A stretch of DNA of 10,811 bases, from NCBI GenBank assembly GCA_005881355.1, contig VBDM01000030.1, forward strand, positions 1 through 10,811, in the 5' to 3' direction. Of this stretch, positions 1 through 5,616 are shown in pieces; the first letter of the stretch is position 1, and the number at the start of each line of letters is the position of its first letter. Source of the stretch: Betaproteobacteria bacterium (GTDB lineage Bacteria; Pseudomonadota; Gammaproteobacteria; Burkholderiales; SG8-39). Made by a program: the position numbers and the translations under genes. The notes below the pieces were generated by a model. It was given only the letters and a program-made list of their open reading frames with translations, did no database searches and had not been told where the DNA came from.

Positions 1-301
1 TGCGCACGCGCGACCAGTCCGCGTCCATCTCCTCGGCGATGATGAGCGGGATCGCGGTCTGCGAGCCCTGGCCCATCTCGACGGCGGGGTTCGCGATGTA
101 GATCGTGCCGTCGGTCGCGATGCTCGCCCAGGCGTTCACTTTCACCGATCCGCCCGCGGGCGCCGGAGCGAGCGCCGCGCCGCCGCGCTCTTCGGAGCTC
201 AGGGCCGCGTTGGCGTCGACGAGCACGGTGAAGGTGAGGCCGGCCGCGCCGACCATGAACTGGCGCCGGGTGATGCCGCGGTGCAGAGTGTTGGTCGTCA
301 T
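1..301 (-). CDS. Molybdopterin-binding subunit of a xanthine dehydrogenase-family oxidoreductase (IorB-like), N-terminal part only
   Basis: This gene starts at ATG 299-301 on the minus strand and leaves the window at its left edge, so only the first 100 codons are visible. The N-terminus carries a twin-arginine export signal (TRRQFMVGAAGLTF, RR at residues 12-13). Residues 75-90 (EMGQGSQTAIPLIIAE) match the first conserved block of IorB/CoxL-like large subunits, which bind the molybdopterin cofactor and hydroxylate aldehydes or N-heterocycles. A purine-rich ribosome site (GGGAGG) lies about 7 nt before the start, and only 3 nt separate the gene from the upstream [2Fe-2S] subunit, so the two are co-transcribed and probably translationally coupled. 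Known for the family: the cofactor-loaded complex is exported by Tat with the small subunit carried along. The substrate cannot be told from this fragment. Isoquinoline 1-oxidoreductase and aldehyde dehydrogenase are both possible. Confidence 0.9.
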   Translation of the reverse strand, partial: MTTNTLHRGITRRQFMVGAAGLTFTVLVDANAALSSEERGGAALAPAPAGGSVKVNAWASIATDGTIYIANPAVEMGQGSQTAIPLIIAEEMDADWSRVR

Positions 302-304
302 GGC

Positions 305-760
305 TCAGCCCTCCCTCGCGGCGCGCTCGATCGCGCGCACGATGCGCGGATAGGTGCCGCAGCGGCACACGTTCGCGCTCATGTGGTCCTTGATCTGCTC
401 GCGCGTCGGGCGCGGGTTCGCGGCGAGCAGCGCCGCGGCGCCCATCAGCTGGCCCGACTGGCAGTAGCCGCACTGCGGCACGCTCTCGGCGAGCCAGGCG
501 CGCTGCAGCGCGTTCATGCGATCGGGCGAGAGGCCCTCGATCGTGGTGACCGCTTTGCCCGCGACGCCCGACACCGGCATCAGGCAGGAGAACATGCGCT
601 CGCCGTCGATGTGCACCATGCAGGCGCCGCACTGGCCCGCGCCGCAGCCGAACTTGGTGCCGGTGAGCTTCAGCTCCTCGCGCAGCACCCACAGGAGGCG
701 CGTGCTCTCCGGCGCGTCGACGCTGACCGGCTTGCCGTTGACGGTGAATTTGATCGCCAT
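305..760 (-). CDS. [2Fe-2S]-binding small subunit of a molybdenum hydroxylase (IorA/CoxS-like)
   Basis: A 151-residue protein, the usual length for this family. It has two iron-sulfur domains. The N-terminal plant-ferredoxin-type cluster uses C39, C44, C47 and C59 (motif CGAGQCGACMVH). The C-terminal all-helical domain uses C97, C100, C132 and C134 (QCGYCQSGQ and VCRCGTYPRI). Its role is to pass electrons from the molybdenum centre of the partner subunit to a cytochrome or other acceptor. It has no signal peptide of its own; in this family the small subunit is exported in complex with the Tat-tagged large subunit. The start at 758-760 was chosen over an upstream in-frame ATG at 830-832 because AAAGGAG sits 6-7 nt before it and the homologous sequence begins at MAIKFTVNGK. 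It is the first gene of an operon with the molybdopterin subunit, 3 nt downstream, and there is a promoter-like sequence at 831-860. Confidence 0.95.
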   Translation of the reverse strand: MAIKFTVNGKPVSVDAPESTRLLWVLREELKLTGTKFGCGAGQCGACMVHIDGERMFSCLMPVSGVAGKAVTTIEGLSPDRMNALQRAWLAESVPQCGYCQSGQLMGAAALLAANPRPTREQIKDHMSANVCRCGTYPRIVRAIERAAREG

Positions 761-830
761 GATGGCTCCTTTGTGCTGGGGCCGCGGACGGGCCCGAGGG
801 ATGGATGGGTTACCGGCGTGGTGCGGAGCC

Positions 831-860
831 ATGCTACTCCCCGCGCAAAATCGGCGTCAA
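831..860 (-). promoter_or_regulatory. Candidate sigma70-type promoter of the molybdenum hydroxylase operon
   Basis: Read on the minus strand, TTGACG (855-860) and TAGCAT (831-836) are separated by 18 nt. The -35 box matches the consensus at 5 of 6 positions and the -10 box at 4 of 6. Transcription would begin near 824, giving a leader of about 64 nt before the ATG at 760. The call rests on box match and position only. Confidence 0.5.
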
Positions 861-922
861 ATGCTGCGGTGCCGTTGGCCGGCGAACCCCGTGCCGCGGT
901 GTAATTTTCCTGAAGCGCGCAC

Positions 923-955
923 AAAAAAACAGGCACCGGGCGCACCCGGTGCCTG
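923..955 (-). terminator. Rho-independent terminator of the outer-membrane protein gene at 1005-1511
   Basis: A perfect 11-bp stem (930-940 paired with 945-955) has a 4-nt loop. On the minus strand it is followed directly by seven T residues (complement of 923-929). It lies about 50 bp after the stop codon of the barrel-protein gene and shields the divergently regulated molybdenum hydroxylase operon downstream. Confidence 0.93.
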
Positions 956-977
956 CTCTGCTACTGAAACCCGGACT

Positions 978-998
978 CCGCGGCTCCTAGAGCCGCGG
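978..998 (-). repeat. Second perfect hairpin between the stop codon and the terminator
   Basis: A 9-bp perfect inverted repeat (978-986 with 990-998, core CCGCGGCTC) has a 3-nt loop and starts 6 bp after the stop codon on the minus strand. It has no T-tract, so it is unlikely to terminate by itself. It may stabilise the 3' end of the message or help the terminator at 923-955. Confidence 0.6.
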
Positions 999-1004
999 CG
1001 ATTG

Positions 1005-1511
1005 TCAGGGCTGGTAGACGAAGTTGAACTGCAGGGAGTTTATGTTTTGGCGAACGACGTACTCCAGGCGCAGCTGGGAGTTCCTGTTGAGAAGGTAACC
1101 TCCGCCGACCCCGAACATAAAGCCGTCGTCGTCGCCGAAGTCCAGGCCGGCGCGGCCGATCAGGTCGATTTGGGGGGCGACCCTGTAGCGCGCCACGCCG
1201 TTTGCCCACAGGCCTTTGGCCTTCCCCGATCCGCAGACGCTGCCGAGGATGGGGAACGTCTGGCACTTCTCGACGTTGCCCGAATCCATGTACCCGAGCT
1301 CGGCGTCCACCCGAATTTGCGGCGCGACTTGGCCGAAAGCGTAGCCGCCGAAGAACTGGTAGCCCGTGCCGGACTTCGACCCCTCGAGCTTGTTCTGGCT
1401 CAGACCGCCGCCGAAGAACAGGTTCTTGGTGTCGAAGCGTTGAGCGGATGCAACCGAGGAGAGACCTATCGCGAGAAACGCGCCAATGACTATGCGAATT
1501 ATCTTTAACAC
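1005..1511 (-). CDS. Small outer-membrane beta-barrel protein (OmpA/OmpW-like porin superfamily)
   Basis: A 168-residue exported protein. Residues 1-24 form a Sec signal peptide (KIIRIVIGAFLAIGL core, cleavage after VASA, mature start QRF). The rest is alternating hydrophobic and polar strands with frequent Gly and aromatic residues: FFGGG near the start, YQFFGGYAFG, then ARYRVAPQIDLIGRAGLDFG, and a last strand LQFNFVYQP. This pattern fits an eight-stranded barrel of the 'outer membrane protein beta-barrel' type. Two cysteines near the middle (in EKCQTFP and SVCGSG) could form a periplasmic or surface-loop disulfide. The start is GTG at 1509-1511. An earlier in-frame GTG at 1515-1517 overlaps the AAGGAGGT ribosome site itself and cannot be served by it. 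The gene has its own promoter (1599-1627) and terminator (923-955), so it is monocistronic. The exact family and any ligand are not recognisable. Confidence 0.85.
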   Translation of the reverse strand: MLKIIRIVIGAFLAIGLSSVASAQRFDTKNLFFGGGLSQNKLEGSKSGTGYQFFGGYAFGQVAPQIRVDAELGYMDSGNVEKCQTFPILGSVCGSGKAKGLWANGVARYRVAPQIDLIGRAGLDFGDDDGFMFGVGGGYLLNRNSQLRLEYVVRQNINSLQFNFVYQP

Positions 1512-1598
1512 GTCCACCTCCTTTTTCTAGCCTCGAGGCCGTGAACATCAACTCATGGTTGGGGGGCGGTCGAGCCTCGAAAAGTTAACCGCGGCCGA

Positions 1599-1627
1599 AT
1601 CCTACATCTGAAGCACCAAGGAATCAA
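1599..1627 (-). promoter_or_regulatory. Candidate sigma70-type promoter of the barrel gene at 1005-1511
   Basis: On the minus strand TTGATT (1622-1627) and TAGGAT (1599-1604) are separated by exactly 17 nt, and each box matches its consensus at 4 of 6 positions. The predicted start near 1592 gives a leader of about 80 nt. The palindrome at 1636-1649 lies just upstream of the -35 box, where an activator or a repressor could act. Confidence 0.5.
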
Positions 1628-1635
1628 CAAGTAAT

Positions 1636-1649
1636 GTGCATTAGTGCAC
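1636..1649. promoter_or_regulatory. Operator-like palindrome GTGCATTAGTGCAC
   Basis: Five-bp arms (GTGCA/TGCAC) flank a 4-bp centre. It sits 8 bp upstream of the -35 box of the minus-strand barrel gene and about 210 bp before the plus-strand barrel gene. A 14-mer matching it at 12 of 14 positions occurs at 5618-5631, in the other divergent promoter region of the window. Being a protein-binding site is an inference. Confidence 0.4.
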
Positions 1650-1702
1650 GTATTGCATTAGATTCGGCGTCCGAGGGACCTTCGCGCAATCCCCGCCGAA
1701 AA

Positions 1703-1764
1703 GGTATGCCAATTCGCGCGGCCGATATTGATTTGCTCGGATCCGGCCGCTCAATTCAACAGGA
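1703..1764. repeat. Degenerate direct repeat, copy 1 (decayed leader copy)
   Basis: Shares ordered identical blocks with 1795-1850: GGTATGC, then CGGCCGATA (1719-1727), TTGCTCGG (1733-1740) and TCCGGCCGC (1742-1750), all offset by 88-92 bp from copy 2. Past the aligned blocks, the purine-rich stretch around 1758-1769 aligns roughly with the ribosome site of the downstream gene. Copy 1 therefore looks like an old duplicate of that gene's leader. Confidence 0.65.
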
Positions 1765-1794
1765 CGGAGCCAATTCCGCGTTTTCCCCCGAGGC

Positions 1795-1850
1795 GGTATG
1801 CTTACGGCACGGCCGATAGATTGCTCGGGTCCGGCCGCCAACTCAGAGGA
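1795..1850. repeat. Degenerate direct repeat, copy 2 (leader of the plus-strand barrel gene)
   Basis: Second copy of the repeat at 1703-1764, with matching blocks CGGCCGATA (1810-1818), TTGCTCGG (1821-1828) and TCCGGCCGC (1830-1838). Small insertions and deletions between the blocks (offset 92, 91, then 88 bp) show that the duplication is not recent. This copy leads directly into the AGAGGAG ribosome site. Confidence 0.65.
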
Positions 1851-1859
1851 GAAAGAGAC

Positions 1860-2435
1860 ATGACAGGGAGCACGTTTCGCAGATTGTTGCCGGTGCTGGC
1901 GTTTACGCTCGCCGCAGCGGCCCCCGCGGTATCGCATGCCGTCGATATCAGGCCGATGCTCAAGGCTGGCTTCGATTTCGGAGGGGACACGCTGATAACG
2001 GTGATCTTTACCGATGGTTCCACGAAGTCGATCAGCGCCAACGAAGGACTTTATTTTGGCGGTGGCGTCTCGATCCTCTCGGATTCGAAGGACATAGAGA
2101 CGGAGGTTTCGCTGTCGTACAAGTTCACGGGCATAAACGCGTCCAACGGCACCGTCGATTGGACCCGGTTTCCGCTCGAGGCGCTCGTGTTTTACCGCTT
2201 CCCTCAGTTTCGCGTCGGCGGGGGTCTGACCTATCACCTGAGCCCGAAGCTCTCGGGTAGCGGAGTCGTGAGCGGGAGCGCCAAATTTGACGACTCGGCC
2301 GGCTATGTGCTGCAGGCGGATTACCTTTTGCAGAAAATAACCGTCGGCCTGCGCTACACGAGCCTGGATTACAAGGTGGGGGGCGCATCGGTCAAGAGCA
2401 ACGGTGCGGGCATCACGTTCGGCATAAGCTTCTGA
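1860..2435 (+). CDS. Outer-membrane beta-barrel protein, 191 residues
   Basis: A Sec-exported protein with a signal peptide at residues 1-25 (RR at 7-8, hydrophobic LLPVLAFTLAAAAPAV, cleavage after SHA). The mature part consists of short amphipathic strands with Gly-rich turns (AGFDFGG, YFGGGVSI, EVSLSYKF, FRVGGGLTYHL, ITVGLRYTSLDY) and ends in Phe (GITFGISF). That is the C-terminal signature by which the BAM machinery recognises outer-membrane barrels. The start at ATG 1860-1862 is fixed by AGAGGAG 8 nt upstream and by the signal peptide; the frame is open further upstream to 1728, but that part is non-signal, repeat-derived sequence. It is divergent from the other barrel gene and ends in a strong terminator, so it is a single-gene unit. 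The two barrel proteins show no obvious sequence similarity apart from general barrel features. The function is unknown; a small passive porin or structural barrel is likely. Confidence 0.85.
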   Translation: MTGSTFRRLLPVLAFTLAAAAPAVSHAVDIRPMLKAGFDFGGDTLITVIFTDGSTKSISANEGLYFGGGVSILSDSKDIETEVSLSYKFTGINASNGTVDWTRFPLEALVFYRFPQFRVGGGLTYHLSPKLSGSGVVSGSAKFDDSAGYVLQADYLLQKITVGLRYTSLDYKVGGASVKSNGAGITFGISF

Positions 2436-2501
2436 TCATCCCGAAGGCCCTGGGAAATATGGACAGCTAGGCCGGATCGCGACCGGCGCAGTCAGCCGAA
2501 A

Positions 2502-2529
2502 CCGGATCCGCAGGGGTCCGGGTTTTTTT
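2502..2529 (+). terminator. Rho-independent terminator of the plus-strand barrel gene
   Basis: An 8-bp stem (2502-2509 with 2514-2521, one T-G wobble) has loop GCAG and is followed by one G and seven T residues (2523-2529). It lies about 66 bp after the stop codon. The minus-strand EAL gene ends 8 bp beyond the T-tract, but the hairpin has only AAA on its other side, so it would work mainly on the plus strand. Confidence 0.9.
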
Positions 2530-2537
2530 GCCCGCCT

Positions 2538-3323
2538 TCAGCTGATCTGGCTGAGCGACATCGGCAGGGCGATGCCGAATCCCTGAGCGAAGCTGACGCC
2601 GATTTTGCGCAGCACCGACAGGGTCTCGGCGTGCTCCACGGATTCGGCGATGGTGAGCATGGCGAGCTTCTGGCAGCAGGCGTTGAGCTTCTCCAGCTTC
2701 GACAAGGCATCCTGACTCTTGTGGATGTTCCGCACGACGCTTCCGGTGAGCTTCACGAGCTGCACGCCCGCGTCCTTGTAGCCCTTCGCGACCGTCTCGG
2801 CGCCGGAAAAATCCGAGACCGCAATGGGACACCCGAGCGCCTTCAGGTTGGTGATCGTGTGCTTCACCGCTTCGGGAAACTCGGCCATCTGCGCCGCCGT
2901 CATCTCGAACCACAGCCTGTTGGGCGGGATTTTCGTCGCCGTGAGCTGGTCCCTGACGTGCGCGGGGAAGTCCTTGTCGCAGACCGTGTCGTCGGCGAGA
3001 TTGATGTTGAAGCGCGGAATATGCCAGTCGGGCTGCGAGCCCTGCTTTGCGGTCGCCCACCTGAGGACCTCGCGCACCACCCACCGGTCCAGGAGCGGCG
3101 TCAGATGGTGGGCCTGGAGGATCGGGAAAAACGTCCCCGGGGGGATCAGCTTGTCCTCTTCCTCGAGAAAGCGGACGAAGATCTCCAGGTACTTGTAGTC
3201 GATCGCGGGCGAGGCGACCGGCACGATCGGCTGGCAGAACAGCGTGAACTGGCCCTGCTTCAGCGCCTCGGTGAAGTGTCCGGCGGTCTTGAATCGCGCT
3301 TCGATATCGTCCGGTTTGGGCAT
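2538..3323 (-). CDS. Degenerate EAL-domain protein (probable non-catalytic c-di-GMP phosphodiesterase homologue)
   Basis: A 261-residue protein made almost entirely of one EAL domain, with no transmembrane segment or sensory domain. Recognisable EAL positions: E47-I-F-V-R51 replaces E-A-L-L-R; N108 in FNINLAD; E140 in LWFEMTA; D171 in VSDFSGAE; K191 in VQLVKLTG; E227 and E230 in IAESVE; Q247 in FAQGFG. Two changes matter. The first Asp of the conserved DDFG pair is Ser (S170), and the Glu after the I-T of E-I-T-E is Ala (A143). The loop after DFG is also divergent. In studied EAL enzymes these residues bind the catalytic metals or support the active site, so hydrolysis is probably lost while nucleotide binding may remain. 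The start at 3321-3323 has only a weak AGG-type ribosome site. It lies 11 nt after the end of the ThDP gene, so it appears to be the last gene of that operon. Confidence 0.85.
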   Translation of the reverse strand: MPKPDDIEARFKTAGHFTEALKQGQFTLFCQPIVPVASPAIDYKYLEIFVRFLEEEDKLIPPGTFFPILQAHHLTPLLDRWVVREVLRWATAKQGSQPDWHIPRFNINLADDTVCDKDFPAHVRDQLTATKIPPNRLWFEMTAAQMAEFPEAVKHTITNLKALGCPIAVSDFSGAETVAKGYKDAGVQLVKLTGSVVRNIHKSQDALSKLEKLNACCQKLAMLTIAESVEHAETLSVLRKIGVSFAQGFGIALPMSLSQIS

Positions 3324-3334
3324 CGCAGCCGGAC

Positions 3335-3568
3335 CTAGACTTTCCTCGTGCGCTCCCGGGCGATGCTGATCGGCGGGATCCAGGGCTTGTCGGCCCAGGC
3401 CACGCCCACGCGCGCGATCTGCGCGTCGATGAGGTAGGGCCTGCCTTCCACCGTCGCCCTGCGCGCGCGCGCGAGCGCCGCCCCGAGCTGGCCGGGCGAC
3501 TCGACGACTTCCGCGTCGACCCCGAACCCCTTGGCGATGTAAGCCATGTTCATGTCGGGGTTGCCGAG
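3335..3568 (-). pseudogene. Severed C-terminal 77 residues of the ThDP enzyme
   Basis: This segment continues the reading frame of the ThDP enzyme immediately after the in-frame TAA at 3569-3571, without any frameshift, up to TAG 3335-3337. Its sequence (beginning LGNPDMNMAYIAKGFGV, later YLIDAQIARVGVAW) reads like the normal end of a ThDP-dependent decarboxylase or acetolactate synthase-like protein. The helix with AYIAKGFG and the 'EALARAR...GRPYLIDAQI' type strand close the cofactor-binding domain. There are ATG codons at 3551-3553 and 3557-3559 but no ribosome site before them, so independent translation is doubtful. The tail is separated from the EAL gene by 11 nt. Confidence 0.8.
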
Positions 3569-5254
3569 TTAATCGTGCACGAATTGGCGCTTCTGCACCA
3601 TCTTCCCTCCGGCCGTCTTCTCGATGACGCGGCTGTGCGGGCCGCCGTACGCGTGGTTGTTGTACACGACCGTGATCACCGGGAGCTCCAGGCGCGCCAT
3701 GTTCCACAGCGCCGTCGGCCCGAAGACGAACGAGCCGTCGCCGACCAGGCAGATCACCTGCTGGTTCGGGCGCGCGAGCTTGACGCCCGCGGCGGTGCCG
3801 ACGCCCGAGCCCAGGTGCGCCCCGTAATAGTAGAAGAGCTCGCGCCCGCCGATCGGGTTGAAGTCGAAGCCGTGCAGGACCACCGACCCCGCTTCGTGCA
3901 CGATGATGGCGTCCTTGTCGGCGAACTGGGCGATCTCGGATGTCACGCGGTCGGCGAGCATCGGGTTGCGGTTCCATTCCGGGTTCCTCGCCACCAGTGC
4001 GCGGAGCGTTTTCGCCTTTTCGCTGAAGCGCCTCACTTCCTGCGCGCGCTCCTGCGCCTTCTTCCGGAGGGCAGGCGTGACCAGGCCTTCCACCGCCGCG
4101 ATCAGATCGTCCAGCCCGTAGGCGACGTCGGCGACGAGCGGGACCTCGGTGTTCATGACGTTGCCCATGCTCCAGCTGTCGATGCGCATGTCGATGAACT
4201 TCGCCTCGCGCGCGACGATCGGCTGCGGGCTGTTGTGCTGCAGCTTGTTGCCGACGTTGATGACGACGTCCGGGTTCTTCGGGAAGTCGAGCGCCGCAAG
4301 CCGCGCCGCCGGCAGGCTTCCCACCCACAGGGGATGCGTCTCGGGGAAATTCGCGTAGATCTGCCGCGCCTGCGTCACCGGCATTCCGAGCAGCTCGGCG
4401 AGCTTCACCGCCTTGGCCGCGGCCTTGGCGGTGGTGATCTCGTCGCCCGCGATCATGAGCGGCATTCTCGCCTCGACGAGCAGCCTCGCCGCGCGCTCGA
4501 CCTCGGCGGGGTTGGGCCGCACGCGCATGCGCGGATCGACTTTCTCCTGGATGATGACCTCGGCGTAGGTCTTCTCGTCGTTCAGGTCCGAGTGCCACGA
4601 CACGTAAGTGGGGCCGTAGGGCTGCGTCCACGCGGCCTTGAAGCCGCGCCGCACGGTCTCGGGGATCATGTCCGCGCGGCGCGCGAGCCACGAGTACTTG
4701 GCCATCGGCTGGACGATCTGCTCCTGGTTGGCGACTTCCTCGAAGCCGTCGCGTCCGGCCCTGCGCGTCTGGTCGGTGCGGTAGCTGTAGAAGACGAGCG
4801 GCGTCTGCTCCTTGTAGGCGTTGAACATCTGCCCCATGGCGTTCACCAGGCCCACGACCGCCGCCTGCATCACGATGGTCGGCTCGCCCGACGCTTTCAC
4901 GTAGCCCGCCGCCATCGCCGCGCCCGGGCCTTCGTGCGGGGTGAGGACGTACTTGAGCTGCGGCCGGTCGACGAGCGCCTCGTAGAATTGCGCGTCCTCG
5001 CTCGCGGAGTTGCCGAAGACGTACTTGACTCCCGAGGCCACCAGCTGCTCGGCGAAGCATTCGGCGCCTGATCCTTCGACCATCTTGATCGCCTCGGGCG
5101 CGACGCGGCGGGTGTCCTGCGCGTGCGCGACCGGGACGAGCGAGTCCAGGATCCCCTCCGCGGATGCGAGCGAAATTCCGGCGGTGGTGAGGCCTTTCAG
5201 GAAGCCGCGCCTCGAAATCGAGCGCGACAGGTAGCGCGCAACGAGCTCTCTCAT
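3569..5254 (-). CDS. Tat-exported thiamine-diphosphate-dependent enzyme (acetolactate synthase/benzoylformate decarboxylase superfamily), truncated by an in-frame stop
   Basis: 561 residues up to the premature TAA. Residues 1-45 are a twin-arginine signal (SRRGFLKGL, RR 15-16, cleavage after AHA), which is unusual for this superfamily. The N-terminal pyrimidine domain (about 60-235) contains H107-E108 in TPHEGPGAAMAAGYV; E108 fits the Glu that activates ThDP. A central Rossmann-like domain spans about 245-395. The C-terminal pyrophosphate domain holds the ThDP/Mg motif, GDGS at 505-508 through NN at 532-533. Known for the family: cleavage or formation of C-C bonds next to a carbonyl, typically decarboxylation of 2-oxo acids. 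The start 5252-5254 has GAGGAG upstream and is 16 nt after the cytochrome c stop codon. With the tail at 3335-3568 the product would be 639 codons long. Loss of that tail should disable the cofactor domain unless the stop is read through. The substrate is unknown. Confidence 0.88.
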   Translation of the reverse strand: MRELVARYLSRSISRRGFLKGLTTAGISLASAEGILDSLVPVAHAQDTRRVAPEAIKMVEGSGAECFAEQLVASGVKYVFGNSASEDAQFYEALVDRPQLKYVLTPHEGPGAAMAAGYVKASGEPTIVMQAAVVGLVNAMGQMFNAYKEQTPLVFYSYRTDQTRRAGRDGFEEVANQEQIVQPMAKYSWLARRADMIPETVRRGFKAAWTQPYGPTYVSWHSDLNDEKTYAEVIIQEKVDPRMRVRPNPAEVERAARLLVEARMPLMIAGDEITTAKAAAKAVKLAELLGMPVTQARQIYANFPETHPLWVGSLPAARLAALDFPKNPDVVINVGNKLQHNSPQPIVAREAKFIDMRIDSWSMGNVMNTEVPLVADVAYGLDDLIAAVEGLVTPALRKKAQERAQEVRRFSEKAKTLRALVARNPEWNRNPMLADRVTSEIAQFADKDAIIVHEAGSVVLHGFDFNPIGGRELFYYYGAHLGSGVGTAAGVKLARPNQQVICLVGDGSFVFGPTALWNMARLELPVITVVYNNHAYGGPHSRVIEKTAGGKMVQKRQFVHD

Positions 5255-5270
5255 GATCGTCTCCTCGGGT

Positions 5271-5588
5271 CTATTTCGCCGCCTGGGGCGGCTGACGCCC
5301 GTATGCCGAGGCGAGGTAGTCGGCCATGGTCTTGATCTCCTCCTCGGTCCATAGGGCGCCGCGCCCCACCATGCGGTAGAGCACGCTTTCCCAGCCCCTG
5401 CGGTCCTGGCGGTGGTCCTGCCACATCGTGGGGGCGTGGCACTGGAAGCATTTGCCGACGAGCACCTCTTTGCCGGGGCCATCGGGAAATCCGGCCGGCT
5501 TGGCTCGCTGCGCTTGCGCCGCGCCGGGCAGGAACAGCGGCAGTGCGCTCAAGAGAACGGCCGGGACCAGCTTTCGGGGCAGAGCCAT
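5271..5588 (-). CDS. Exported monohaem c-type cytochrome
   Basis: A 105-residue precursor. Residues 1-26 form a Sec signal peptide (LVPAVLLSALPLFLPGAA core, cleavage after AQA). The single haem-attachment motif is CFQCH at 47-51, and M73 (in LYRMVGRG) is the likely distal haem ligand. The C-terminal helix EEEIKTMADYLASAYG is typical of small class I cytochromes that serve as electron acceptors of periplasmic dehydrogenases. The start at 5586-5588 is set by AGAGGAGG 8 nt upstream and by the signal peptide; longer in-frame starts would put non-signal sequence before it. It is the first gene of the operon with the Tat-exported ThDP enzyme (16 nt apart) and the EAL protein. That order suggests it takes electrons from the ThDP enzyme in the periplasm. 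The electron transfer is inferred from gene order and localisation only. Confidence 0.92.
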   Translation of the reverse strand: MALPRKLVPAVLLSALPLFLPGAAQAQRAKPAGFPDGPGKEVLVGKCFQCHAPTMWQDHRQDRRGWESVLYRMVGRGALWTEEEIKTMADYLASAYGRQPPQAAK

Positions 5589-5616
5589 CGGGATTGCCTC
5601 CTCTGCAATCGCGAAA

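Larger units (their letters stand above)
1512..1859. other. Divergent regulatory region between two outer-membrane barrel genes
   Basis: A 348-bp gap without a gene. It is more AT-rich than the flanking coding DNA in its centre (about 1600-1665). It holds, left to right: the leader of the minus-strand barrel gene, which can fold by pairing TCGAGGC (1533-1539) with GCCTCGA (1574-1580); a promoter at 1599-1627; the palindrome at 1636-1649; and two related copies of an approximately 90-bp segment (1703-1764 and 1795-1850), the second ending in the ribosome site AGAGGAG (1845-1851) of the plus-strand gene. I see no convincing promoter for the plus-strand gene. Short open frames crossing the region lack ribosome sites. 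Confidence 0.7.

Noticed and set aside
761..832. Upstream ATG at 830-832 as start of the [2Fe-2S] subunit
   Set aside because: It would begin almost at the -10 box of the candidate promoter (831-836) and adds 24 residues with no family match. The ATG at 758-760 has a good ribosome site.
1512..1517. GTG at 1515-1517 as start of the minus-strand barrel gene
   Set aside because: It lies inside the AAGGAGGT ribosome site itself. The next in-frame GTG (1509-1511) has workable spacing.
1728..1859. N-terminal extension of the plus-strand barrel protein
   Set aside because: The extension is translated repeat DNA without a ribosome site. The signal peptide and AGAGGAG support the start at 1860.
2471..2487. 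Hairpin GCCGG/CCGGC between the barrel gene and its terminator
   Set aside because: A 5-bp stem in GC-rich DNA without a T-tract is expected by chance. The terminator at 2502-2529 explains the region.
2538..5060. A single 840-codon protein joining the EAL domain to upstream sequence
   Set aside because: The frame is open through the ThDP gene in another phase, but that part is meaningless Arg/Gly/Ala-rich sequence. The EAL protein begins at ATG 3323 after the ThDP stop, so this is not a fusion.
3575..5071. 498-codon plus-strand frame opposite the ThDP enzyme
   Set aside because: Composition is dominated by Arg, Asp, His, Val and Leu with no recognisable motif. The opposite strand encodes clear ThDP motifs.
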